This document shows positions 9,449 through 18,288 of a stretch of DNA of 18,701 bases, in pieces. Numbering within the stretch: position 1 is the stretch's first letter; every line of letters begins with the position of its first letter. This DNA is from Paramarasmius palmivorus (taxonomy: Eukaryota > Basidiomycota > Agaricomycetes > Agaricales > Marasmiaceae): positions 1-18,701 of the forward strand of contig JAYKXP010000378.1 in the NCBI GenBank assembly GCA_037176845.1. Direction: 5' to 3'. Under the pieces are notes generated by a model. That model was not told where the DNA came from. It worked only from the letters and a program-made list of their open reading frames with translations, and made no database searches. A program made the translations under genes and the position numbers.

Positions 9449-10019
9449 GGTGAAGGGGCCAGGGAAGCTCGTGCTGTCGGTGTAAGTGGTTGCGCCGAAA
9501 GAGCGTTTGACTCGTGTTCATCTATCTCGGGCTTGTCCGTATGCCAGCTAGTTTGCGTCATAGGCAACCGAAGAGGCCATATCCGTCGCAATATTTGTAC
9601 AATCCGCCGGATTCTCGGGATGTAGCAAGCATGAGATAGATGAACTTTGTACCTCGATACAGTTATTATTTGGTGTGCAAAGCGTGTGTTTTCGAGATAT
9701 AAAGTACAAAAAATGCATTAAACGCAGTAGGCTTTGAACCAAGCAGAGACAGCAAATCTGGTACACGAGCCAAAGTGAGAAGATAGTAACAAACGTCAAA
9801 GGAGTGTGCAGAAAAATCCGAATAGAACTGATGAACCCTTGTTGCTTAGTTTGAGGTCCTCATCGGTTACGTCTTGACTTGCTCTGCTGGGTCCGTGGAC
9901 TCCAGTGACGAGGGTTAAGCATCCTCGTCTTCAAAGTAACTCACGGTGGAATTGGAATCATCTCCGATAAAGCGCGTGTTTGGGAGCCTGGGTAGCGGTG
10001 GTTTTCCTCTATATGAGCG
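9449..10019. other. Intergenic, possible 5' leader/exon of the basic-protein gene
   Basis: Between the ATG at 9448 (minus strand) and the end of the SNF2-type pseudogene. On the minus strand, the frame of the 9448 start stays open for about 60 more bases (FPGPFT just before the Met), so a further upstream exon is possible. From about 9940 to 10019 there may be decayed C-terminal remodeler sequence. Otherwise nothing recognised. Confidence 0.35.
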
Positions 10020-11645
10020 ATGACGGCACTGAGCTCCTCTGTCATCGATAACGAGCTTCTAACGAGCCTGCGAATGCATGACTTCCAAGACTGTCTTTTC
10101 AGTGATGAAAAGAATAAGAACCGCCTTCGTCTGGTCAATTTAACAGGCGCAATCTTGAGCCTGTACATCAGCATGAAGATTCTAGACAAAGTCGAAACTA
10201 CAACTGCGTCAGGGTGCGTGGGATTGACTTGGAAAATATGACGCACACGATGACAGTGTCTGCAGTCTGCGAGTTTGAACCGAGACAACCGGCGCTCAAA
10301 ATGAAAACTTTATACTCTGAATAGGCTTTGTTGAACCGTTGAACGATCAATGCTCGCTCCTCGTGTCAATTTTCGTGCCGCTGTTGAGACTGAGCAATCT
10401 GACATCGGTGTACTTAAGGAAGTCAGCCATGGCGTCTGCAATTTGATCCTTTGGAAGAACGAGACCTAAGAACGATATAATGTTGGAATTATCTTTAGGC
10501 TGAAAATAGAGAGCTTACTCTGCGACCAGTAGTCGAGAACTTGGGTAGAACCCGATTCAGCGCCTCGAGTTTGCTAGACCGCCCCATACCACCGGGATTG
10601 ACTCTGTCCTTAACGCTTTCAAACAGGAACGGACGCTGACAGATTTTTCGATGTAGCATGGGCTTATTTGACAAACCCTTGCCACTACCTTGTTTCCTGA
10701 ATAGACGCTCAGTGAATTGTGGTGCTAGATGGGAAGAATGGCCTACCCTTAGCGTCCTTGTCGTTCGCAGTCATCCTATGCTTCTTCATTTCACCGAATT
10801 GAAGATCCTGGGGAGGACGAAGTAGAGGAGTGACTAAAGTTCTGGAAGATTGTTTTGTAGAGAGGTACCAGTCAGAATAAGACGATAGCGGGAGGAGCAG
10901 TACGTTGTTAGGGTTTGTGAGAGCTTGGACTGGGCGTTCTTCATGCGATTATCTTTGTCTATATTGGACAAGATGAGCGCTGTTACTTGAGAGAAAGGAG
11001 TATCAACATACCAATGATCGTGTGGACCCACTTGATCTTACTCGAATGAGGTCGGTCCTTGATGATATATTCGTACGTGGTCAATAAAACCTGGAACTGT
11101 CCCACACGAAGATCGCCTTGTAATGCTCTTCGCGTTGTAGGATTACCCTTATAGGAGATCACCTTGACGGACGGTGCCCACTTTGCGAATTCTCCGGACC
11201 AGTTGGTCATGTTCGATAAGGGCACAATCACAAGATAAGCACCGTGGATCTGTTTGACCTCCATCAAGAATGTTATGAGCGAGATCGTTTGGATAGTCTT
11301 TCCGAGACCCTACGAGAGAAATAGTTAGGTGTGGGGTGGACACGAAGTCTTGTATTGTACCGACCATTTCATCTGCAAGGATACCGTTCAAATGATTGTT
11401 GAATAAACTGACCATCCATTGCAAGCCCTTGAGCTGATACTCCTGGAGTGTGCCTCCAACGAGTATACTTGGCCGTCTTGTGATCCTTTCCTGTATCTTG
11501 TGGGCTACAGCATAGTAGTCAATCTTGCGTTCCCTATCTTCATCATCCAAATCAACTCGTGCATCGAAAGTGGCTTCCGTATCCAGCATTTGAACCTGAG
11601 CGAACGGAGGCATACTGGTGTTGGCGGCAGGGGTATTTGAGGTCG
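10020..11645 (-). pseudogene. Decayed SNF2/STH1-type chromatin-remodelling ATPase copy
   Basis: Minus strand. From 11645 down: [30 protein letters not shown], then [15 protein letters not shown] (Walker A, split by the intron 11310-11364), [38 protein letters not shown], an intron 10959-11011, RMKNAQSKLS, LILTGTSLQNNLPEL. Further down are helicase C-terminal pieces (KGLSNK, RKICQ, NPGGM, LPKF, EYKVFIL in a shifted frame, HADVQAQD, QTKAVLIL). This is the STH1/SNF2/Brahma ATPase of RSC/SWI-SNF complexes, which slides nucleosomes. Damage: the DEGH Walker B box reads DKDN (10948-10958); in-frame stops lie at 10834-10836 (a Trp codon in the family), 10182-10184 (also Trp), 10140-10142 and 10059-10061; several frameshifts are present; and the segment between FVLPRIFNSV and MKKHRM is deleted. 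Most changes are G:C to A:T. The N-terminal exons are missing. A functional copy should exist elsewhere, as the ATPase is usually essential (inference). Confidence 0.85.
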
Positions 11646-12820
11646 CTGAATCGATTGGTAGCATTGGCGGAACAAACGAGACAAACGCGAACTCACTACG
11701 TCGATATCTTCCTCAAAAATCTCCGAAATTTACCCCCTATGTCCAGCATTTGAACCTGAGCAAACAGGGGCATACTGGTGTTGGCGGCAGGGGTATTTGA
11801 GGTCGCTGAATCGATTGATAACATCAGCTGAACGAAGGAGACAAACGCGAACTCACTACATCGATATCTTCCTCAAAAATCTCCGAAATTTACCACCTAT
11901 GTCCAGCATTTGAACCTGAGCGAATGGGGGCATACTGGTGTTGGCGGCAGGGGTATTTGAGGTCGCTGAATCGATTGGTAGCATTGGCGGAACAAACGAG
12001 ACAAACGCGAACTCACTACGTCGATATCTTCCCCAAAAATCTCCGAAATTTACCACCTATGTCCAGCATTTGAACCTGAGCAAACAGGGGCATACTGGTG
12101 TTGGCGGCAGGGGTATTTGAGGTCGCTGAATCGATTGATAACATCAGCTGAACGAAGGAGACAAACGCGAACTCACTACATCGATATCTTCCTCAAAAAT
12201 CTCCGAAATTTACCACCTATGTCCAGCATTTGAACCTGAGCGAATGGGGGCATACTGGTGTTGGCGGCAGGGGTATTTGAGGTCGCTGAATCGATTGGTA
12301 GCATTGGCGGAACAAACGAGACAAACGCGAACTCACTACGTCGATATCTTCCCCAAAAATCTCCGAAATTTACCACCTATGTCCAGCATTTGAACCTGAG
12401 CAAACAGGGGCATACTGGTGTTGGCGGCAGGGGTATTTGAGGTCGCTGAATCGATTGGTAGCATTGGCGGAACAAACGAGACAAACGCGAACTCACTACG
12501 TCGATATCTTCCCCAAAAATCTCCGAAATTTACCACCTATGTCCAGCATTTGAACCTGAGCAAACAGGGGCATACTGGTGTTGGCGGCAGGGGTATTTGA
12601 GGTCGCTGAATCGATTGGTAACATCAGCTGAACGAACGAGACAAACGCGAACTCACTACGTCGATATCTTCCCCAAAAATCTCCGAAATTTACCACCTAT
12701 CTCCAGCATTTGACCCTGAGCAAACTGGGACATACTTGGGTTGGAAGCAGGGGCATTTGAGGTTGCTAAATTGATTGATAACATCGCCATAACAAAAGAG
12801 GTAAATGTGAACTCACTATG
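11581..12820. repeat. Tandem array of eight 160-bp units derived from a remodeler intron/exon segment
   Basis: Units start at 11581, 11741, 11901, 12061, 12221, 12381, 12541 and 12701. Each is exactly 160 bp except the last, which is cut at 120 bp by the copia insertion. There are two variants. Type A has GGTAGCATTGGCGG and type B has GATAACATCAGCTG in the middle. The order is A, B, A, B, A, then two recombinant units, then a diverged one. The 320-bp B-A dimer at 11741-12060 is identical to 12061-12380. On the minus strand every unit holds GTGAGTTC followed 51 bp later by TTCAG or TTTAG, then about 109 bp of exon-like sequence containing FAQVQMLD in seven units. Unit 1 continues directly into the pseudogene. 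The array thus amplifies an intron plus flanking exon pieces. Confidence 0.93.
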
Positions 12821-13085
12821 TGTCGAAGCATATGCCTAGCCTACCGCAGTGGCAGTGGATTGACTGAGGCTTACCTGATGAATATATCTTATGAGAGATA
12901 GAAGCGTATGCGACTTGGTAGTGTGTAAAGCACTATCTATTCCAGTAGATACCAACTAGCTTATATACTAAAGTACAGAAGTAACCCGCATAGGAGTCCA
13001 AGTGGTACGTACAGTAAGACAAAGGAATTCCGAGTGGTGCTCGGAGATAGAGTGGATATAATCTAATCTAAAGATAGTTTCAACA
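12821..13085 (-). repeat. 3' LTR of the copia element
   Basis: 265 bp. In element orientation it begins TGTTGAAACTATC and ends CTTCGACA, the usual TG...CA ends. It is 98.9% identical to the LTR at 18436-18700 with no length change. It abuts the polypurine tract on the inner side and the 160-bp array (ending ACTCACTATG) on the outer side. Confidence 0.97.
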
Positions 13086-13094
13086 CTCCCCCTC
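13086..13094 (-). other. Polypurine tract (plus-strand primer)
   Basis: On the minus strand GAGGGGGAG lies immediately before the 3' LTR (TGTTGAAAC). This is the standard position and composition for the RNase H-resistant primer of second-strand synthesis in LTR retroelements. Confidence 0.85.
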
Positions 13095-13245
13095 GCTAAG
13101 TGCAGCTAGGATTGTAGAAGGACTCTGAATATGAGGACAAGGAAGTGAAGGCATCATCTATTATCGCTAGGTCTGCGTTGTGAATCTAGATGTGCTTTTT
13201 GCTCTTCATTGCGAGTCGTTTTATTTTCTACTGCATTGAGCGAGT

Positions 13246-16200
13246 TTATTGAGTATAAAACTCAAGCCCAAGATGCTTTCTGAACTCCAAGAACTTGACA
13301 TGGCCAAGATTCTTAGTGAACATATCAGCAGGATTATAATCTCCGTTTATGAAAAACAGATCAACCTTTCCATCCTCGACAGATTCGCGAACGTAATGAT
13401 AACGTATATCAATGTGCTTAGTTCGGCGTTCCTGTACAGGGTTGGAGGCGATAAATATCGAGCCTTGGTTGTCTCCACAGATTGGTATAGCTGGATTTGG
13501 AAGTCCAAGCTCTGTGAGAAGAGATTTGATCCATGCAGCCTGACGGCTACAGTCCGAAAGAGCCATATATTCGGCTTCGGTTGAAGAAAGGGCGACAGTC
13601 TTCTGTGCACGAGATTGCCAACAGAATATGCCATTTGCCAACTTGTAAACGTATCCAGTCACAGAACGGCGCTTGATAGGATCAGCAGCCCAGTCTGAGT
13701 CTGTGTACGCTAACAATCCTTTATTTGATCTTCCGTCATATACTAAAGCGTAGTTTGACGTTCCAGCAAGATAGCGGCAAATATATAGCACTTTGCTAAG
13801 ATGATCTTTTGAAGGATTCGCAGAGAACTGCGATAGCTTGGTCACGGCATAGGCAATATCAGGTCGTGTGCCTAACATGATGTATAGCAGTGACCCGATG
13901 ACTGACTGAAATCTGGAGCGAATAGCAGGGTCGACAGATTCTTTGTTCTCTACTGGCTTATAGCCTGCAGGAAGAGGTGTCTTTGCTACTTTAGCATTTT
14001 CCATTCCAAAGCGTTGCAGCACTTTCTTGAGATATGGAATTTGGTCAATTAAGACCCTATCACCATCTCGACGAATGCGCATACGTAGGAATTCATTTGC
14101 TTCTCCAAGATCACGACATTCCCATTTCTTCATAAATTCGGCTTTCTTCTGGGCAACGTATTTCGGATCAGGTCCGATAAATAAGGCATCGTCAACGTAT
14201 ATAATAGCAATTACGAGACGTCCTTGATCATCACGATGGATGAAAATGCCTGCATCAGAAACTAAACGTTTAAAGCCTAATTTCTTCATGGATTTGGTTA
14301 GCGCTCTCCACCATACGAGTGCAGCTTGTTTCAATCCATAGATAGCTCGGCGCAAGCGTAGAACTTTACGTTCTTGGCCTTTGACTTTAAAGCCTTCAGG
14401 TTGTTCCATGTAGATTTCTTCTTCAAGTTCGCCATATAAGAAAGCGCTCTTGACGTCCAGTGCAGACACATGCCAGTTCTCGAGTGCTGTTAGCGCTAAT
14501 AGCATGCGAACAGACTCATAACGAACAACTGGTGAGAAGATTTCATCAAAATCTACACCTTCGACTTGAGAAAAACCTTTAGCTACGAGTCGAGCTTTCT
14601 TTCGACCATCAGATTTGATGTCGAATACCCATCTGTTCTTAACAGTCTTGCGATCCGATGGAAGATCAACAAGTTCGAAGACTTTGCGCTTGCGAAGGGC
14701 TTCAAGTTCTTCGCGGCAAGCAGTCTTCCATTCCTTTTGCTGCGATTCAGGCATTCGCGCAATATCTTGGAAAGTCCATTCTCGAACATTAGAAGGACTT
14801 GGTAGGTTTTGATTAGGAATTGCTTTATTAATGAGCAAATTCGCTAACCCTACTCCCCCTTCCTGGGATAGTTTATGCATCAGGGATTCAGCTGTAGCGT
14901 GACCAGTCGTGTCGCGTTCAGATGGAGATGATGTGGAACTAGGGCCAGGAACGCGTGAAGCGCCTGATCCACGAGGTCTAGCCTTGCGACCTCTCGGCCT
15001 GGGTATAGAGCTGGAGCGACCAGGCTCTACATCACCCGTTGCATTTCTCCAAACTGACTGACGGTCTACGTCCCGCTGTACTTGCGCAGGATTATTTGGA
15101 TCAGCTTGTTCACCAAATATGTTGCCTGGGCGCTGAACTCCTGTCCGCTGTCTAGCAGAGCGTCTTGGCTGAGACTCGCTCTGTGATGGACCAGATGTTG
15201 GTTCAACAGGCGGTGATGCCGGAGGATGAATCACTCCGTGATCCGCACCTAATTGTTGATCGCCATCTGTTGATCCAATTTCACCCGGAGGTGATCTATC
15301 TCCTTCGGAAGCTGATCTGCTTCTGCTCGGTGATGACGGCGGCGGACTCTGCTTCGGCGATGATTGCCGTGGACTCTGATCACCGTCGTGATCAGGTGCA
15401 GTGTCCTTTGCAGGTGTAGGAGGTGAAGGACGATGTGAAGGTTCGTCGTCTTCGTCCAAAGATAAAGGAATAAATGATGGACCTGGTTTAGAGGCTACTG
15501 GAGTTACACCTTTCGGTTTAGACTCCGGACACTTCGGAAACAGGTTCTCGTCGAAAAGAGCGGTAGCGGCTTTGACGATATAGTTTCGGGAATCCATGAA
15601 AAGAAAACCCTTCATTCCCTCTTGATAGCCAATGAATGTCATTAGTTCGGCTCTAGGAGAGAGTTTATTAATTCTCTTGTCCTTGGGAACGTAAACGTAT
15701 CCGCCACAACCTAATACTTGGAAATGCGAGACATCAGGAGCTTTTTCATATAACCGTTCAAAAGGAGTCTTTCCTTGGAGACGTCCAATGATCGGTGTAC
15801 GGTTGTAGACATGCAAGGCATGCAACACACAAAATTCCCACCAGGACTGTGGTAAACATGCGTCGAAGCGTAAAGCCTGCGCTTTGTCCATAACAGTCTC
15901 ATTAAAACGTTCGGCACGACCATTTTGCTGTGGTGTATGCGGTACGCTTTGTAGAATTTTAATTCCCTGGTCTAATAAGACCTGATCGAATTCCTTTGAT
16001 TTAAATTCTCCCCCTTCATCCGACATCCATTCTTTAATGACGGCATTGTGTTGGGTTTTAACCATGGCGATAAAGTTCCGCAAAGCCGTGATAGCATCGC
16101 TTTTGGCGCGGAGTAAAATTAACCAGCCATGGGAAGAATGATCGTCGAAAAACGTCATGAAGTACTTAAAGCGGTGATAAGATTCAACCGGAAAAGACTT

Positions 16201-16755
16201 CAGATCTGAATGGATTCGCTCGAAGGCTCTTGAAGCTCGAGAGCCAGAAGGAGGAAACGACTTTGATTTCATTTTTCCTTCAGCGCATCCAGAGCAAATA
16301 TGCTCAGTGGGAATCGAAAGATTCTGAGGGAACTTAATGGTGTTCTCCTTTGCTTTTTCAAGCACTCGCTTAGACGGATGTCCGAAGCGTTTATGCCATA
16401 GTTCGAAGTTCGATGATGAAACAAGCGAACCGGCAATTAATTCCTCAGCAGGTGAAATGCGAGTTTGTAACCAATAAATTGGGTCACCAATAGAATGAGG
16501 ATGGCAAAGCATAGTCTGCTGCTCATTTCTATTCAAGAATTCGAGTTTTCGGCGACTGCCTATAACAACCGAATCTTGTAAAATTTCTCCCATAGACAAA
16601 AGTCTAATAGATAAATTCGGGATATAATATACTGGATACAAGCGTGTAGTGCGTCTTGTAAATGAACCAGTTTTGGTCTCAATGATGTGATCAAAAAATA
16701 CTGATCCTTTGCCTTCACACTTAAGCTCAGTTTGTTTAGATGCAGTATTGATCAT
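13246..16755 (-). CDS. pol: Copia pol: protease end, integrase, reverse transcriptase, RNase H
   Basis: 1169 aa from the Met at 16755; the frame continues upstream to a TGA at 16765-16767. GAG-pre-integrase/zinc-binding: H121, H126, C153, C156 (WHKRFGH...CSGC). Integrase catalytic triad: D184 (HSDLKS), D246 (MSDEGG), E282 (RAERFNE), a perfect D-D(35)-E spacing; NGRAERFNE is typical of copia. A Pro/Ser/Arg-rich linker fills about 415-615. Reverse transcriptase: NRWVFDIK (708), LDVKSAFLYGELEE with D767, and YVDD at 853-856. RNase H: D1019 (YTDSDWA), E1060 (STEAEY), D1095 (GDNQGS), D1144 (NPADMFTK). All key residues are present, so the enzymes look functional. The product would copy element RNA into DNA in cytoplasmic particles and integrate it in the nucleus. 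The real start is probably not this Met: the family makes one gag-pol polyprotein, and the first 20 residues here are the C-terminal strand of the protease. Confidence 0.95.
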   Translation of the reverse strand: MINTASKQTELKCEGKGSVFFDHIIETKTGSFTRRTTRLYPVYYIPNLSIRLLSMGEILQDSVVIGSRRKLEFLNRNEQQTMLCHPHSIGDPIYWLQTRISPAEELIAGSLVSSSNFELWHKRFGHPSKRVLEKAKENTIKFPQNLSIPTEHICSGCAEGKMKSKSFPPSGSRASRAFERIHSDLKSFPVESYHRFKYFMTFFDDHSSHGWLILLRAKSDAITALRNFIAMVKTQHNAVIKEWMSDEGGEFKSKEFDQVLLDQGIKILQSVPHTPQQNGRAERFNETVMDKAQALRFDACLPQSWWEFCVLHALHVYNRTPIIGRLQGKTPFERLYEKAPDVSHFQVLGCGGYVYVPKDKRINKLSPRAELMTFIGYQEGMKGFLFMDSRNYIVKAATALFDENLFPKCPESKPKGVTPVASKPGPSFIPLSLDEDDEPSHRPSPPTPAKDTAPDHDGDQSPRQSSPKQSPPPSSPSRSRSASEGDRSPPGEIGSTDGDQQLGADHGVIHPPASPPVEPTSGPSQSESQPRRSARQRTGVQRPGNIFGEQADPNNPAQVQRDVDRQSVWRNATGDVEPGRSSSIPRPRGRKARPRGSGASRVPGPSSTSSPSERDTTGHATAESLMHKLSQEGGVGLANLLINKAIPNQNLPSPSNVREWTFQDIARMPESQQKEWKTACREELEALRKRKVFELVDLPSDRKTVKNRWVFDIKSDGRKKARLVAKGFSQVEGVDFDEIFSPVVRYESVRMLLALTALENWHVSALDVKSAFLYGELEEEIYMEQPEGFKVKGQERKVLRLRRAIYGLKQAALVWWRALTKSMKKLGFKRLVSDAGIFIHRDDQGRLVIAIIYVDDALFIGPDPKYVAQKKAEFMKKWECRDLGEANEFLRMRIRRDGDRVLIDQIPYLKKVLQRFGMENAKVAKTPLPAGYKPVENKESVDPAIRSRFQSVIGSLLYIMLGTRPDIAYAVTKLSQFSANPSKDHLSKVLYICRYLAGTSNYALVYDGRSNKGLLAYTDSDWAADPIKRRSVTGYVYKLANGIFCWQSRAQKTVALSSTEAEYMALSDCSRQAAWIKSLLTELGLPNPAIPICGDNQGSIFIASNPVQERRTKHIDIRYHYVRESVEDGKVDLFFINGDYNPADMFTKNLGHVKFLEFRKHLGLEFYTQ

Positions 16756-16764
16756 TGGACCATT

Positions 16765-17271
16765 TCATAATGGTTCATAATCGGTGAAATCCCCCAAATT
16801 GCCGGTAAAGTGCATAGAAGCACCTGAATCCATGATCCAGTCGGCAAGAATGAGATCATTCATTGGTTTCTTTCCCTTACACTTATCACACAATGCATAA
16901 TGATCAGACAACGAATTTATTCTATTGAATAATTGATACAAATCGTTCGTCGATATACTACTAAATGCAGCTGTAAGATGAGCGCAATTAGAGTTTGCAT
17001 TATTGTGTGCAGTGCGAGGTACTTGCCTAAGTGGGTCAAGCCCGTCTACCTCTTCCTCGGTATGACCCATGTCCTCGTCGAGATCGGTAGGGGGTACCTC
17101 CTCCACGTCGGTTCCCCAATCCAACTTCTCCTCGATTTCCTCTGAACGCGCGCGTTTCTGAGCTGGCACGGGGAAATCTTCGAGGAGTCGCTTGGAACTG
17201 GACGCGACAACGTTCTCGAGGGCTTCGAGATTGTGCGCGAACCTGGGAGCTTCGAGACGCTCACAGAGTGC
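16765..17271 (-). CDS. Gag-pol middle segment with the aspartic protease active site, bounded by two TGA codons
   Basis: 168 codons in the same frame as both the upstream gag and the downstream pol frames. It begins right after the TGA at 17272-17274 and ends at the TGA at 16765-16767. It has no good ATG of its own, so it is a piece of one polyprotein rather than a separate gene. It contains an acidic, Glu/Asp-rich stretch (EEIEEKLDW, DLDEDMGHTEEEVDG), a lone CDKCKGKK, then WIMDSGASMHFTGN, the copia retropepsin active site (DSGA, Asp codon at 16828-16830). The retropepsin cleaves gag-pol. The second TGA falls inside the protease fold, so protease activity needs readthrough or is lost in this copy. 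Confidence 0.85.
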   Translation of the reverse strand, partial: ALCERLEAPRFAHNLEALENVVASSSKRLLEDFPVPAQKRARSEEIEEKLDWGTDVEEVPPTDLDEDMGHTEEEVDGLDPLRQVPRTAHNNANSNCAHLTAAFSSISTNDLYQLFNRINSLSDHYALCDKCKGKKPMNDLILADWIMDSGASMHFTGNLGDFTDYEPL

Positions 17272-18288
17272 TCAAGCGTAAGCGACGTCACTATAGACAG
17301 AGTCGGAAGGTACGCTACCTTGATAGGTCTGCGGAGATCTAGTCTCGACTCTCCTGGAGGTAACTCCATTCCGATTGAAGGAAGCGACCAAAGAGGCGCT
17401 GGGTCCGATCCGAGATGCCAAGGAGGCAATAGCCGTGTGAGAGTGATGATGATGGGACGGCTGCTGCTGCTGCTTCTTCTTCTGTTGCTGTTTCCCAGCA
17501 CGCGATCCACGCTTAAAGGGTTTACCCTTGCCGTTAGGCTTGGGGTTCTGACCCTGGCGGGATTCCCTATAGTTAGGGTCACGCCCCTTGCGTCTGACAG
17601 CCGAAAGGCGCATAGCAGAGGCGTTGTTCGCGTCACGGCACTCAAATTCAGCAACTATAGCGTCGCGAATTTCAGTGAACTTGAGTTCATCTGTCTTCTT
17701 TTGCAAGAAGAGAGCCGGGACTGAGTCCCACCTTGCTGGGATAGCGGCAAGAAGAATGAGCGCACGTTGCAGCTCAGTAAGATCCATGCCGTTCTGCTTC
17801 AAGTGCTCGAAAATGGTGAGCAGCTCATTGATTTCTGGCAATGGATTACCGGTTCCAGAGAGTTGGAACATCAATGCCTTCTTAAAGTCGGCAAAGATGA
17901 CGGCAGGACCAGGTGTACTATAGGATTTCTTGAGCTCATCAAAGGTGAGTTTAGAAGTCCCCTTGAGATGATGCTTGAGGGACTGCTTGATGGTGAGCTC
18001 AATAGCACCTAGGGCCTGGTCGTCAAGGTTGTCCCATTCGAGAATCTCCCTGTCGCGAGCAGCAACCTGCTCAGCAGTGGGACCACGTTCAGCAGCCTCT
18101 AATTTGGCAGGACGAACGTTGAATCCCTTCACCACTTGGTAGAGTCCCTTGAATCTAAGGAAAGGGACAAGTTTGTCCTCCCACTGGCGGAAGTTGGACC
18201 CATCGAGGATAGGAACCTGGTTGATGGAAGAAGCAGATGATGCGTCGGAAGACATAGCGATAAAAGTTCTGATGAACATAATCAGCAT
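17272..18288 (-). CDS. gag: Copia gag (capsid-like) protein
   Basis: 338 aa from the ATG at 18288, or 327 aa from the ATG at 18255 (MSSDASS), which looks the more natural gag start. It contains the copia gag fold signature: ILDGSNFRQWEDKL near residue 27, then a helical region with QLSGTGNP, FEHLKQNGMDL and LILLAAIPARWDS (about 142-190). Gag assembles the virus-like particle that houses element RNA. The C-terminal third is basic (RRKGRD, GKGKPFKRG, KQQQKKKQQQQ) followed by a His-rich HHHHSH run. There is no CCHC zinc knuckle, which most copia gags have; RNA binding may instead rest on the basic tract. The frame ends at a TGA (17272-17274) and is open again in the same frame straight afterwards. 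Confidence 0.92.
   Translation of the reverse strand: MLIMFIRTFIAMSSDASSASSINQVPILDGSNFRQWEDKLVPFLRFKGLYQVVKGFNVRPAKLEAAERGPTAEQVAARDREILEWDNLDDQALGAIELTIKQSLKHHLKGTSKLTFDELKKSYSTPGPAVIFADFKKALMFQLSGTGNPLPEINELLTIFEHLKQNGMDLTELQRALILLAAIPARWDSVPALFLQKKTDELKFTEIRDAIVAEFECRDANNASAMRLSAVRRKGRDPNYRESRQGQNPKPNGKGKPFKRGSRAGKQQQKKKQQQQPSHHHHSHTAIASLASRIGPSASLVASFNRNGVTSRRVETRSPQTYQGSVPSDSVYSDVAYA

Noticed and set aside
11559..12696. Repeated 60- and 66-codon open frames through the tandem array on both strands
   Set aside because: They recur at the 160-bp period, so they follow from the repeat; they cross the apparent splice sites and 160 is not a multiple of three.
15165..15583. Plus-strand open frames opposite the pol linker
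   Set aside because: They are shadows of the Pro/Ser/Arg-rich linker of pol, which has clear domain similarity on the other strand.
17046..17724. Frames on both strands overlapping the gag C-terminus, including a poly-Leu run
   Set aside because: The Leu run is the antisense of the gag Gln/Lys tract; same-frame continuity of gag and pol shows which frame is real.
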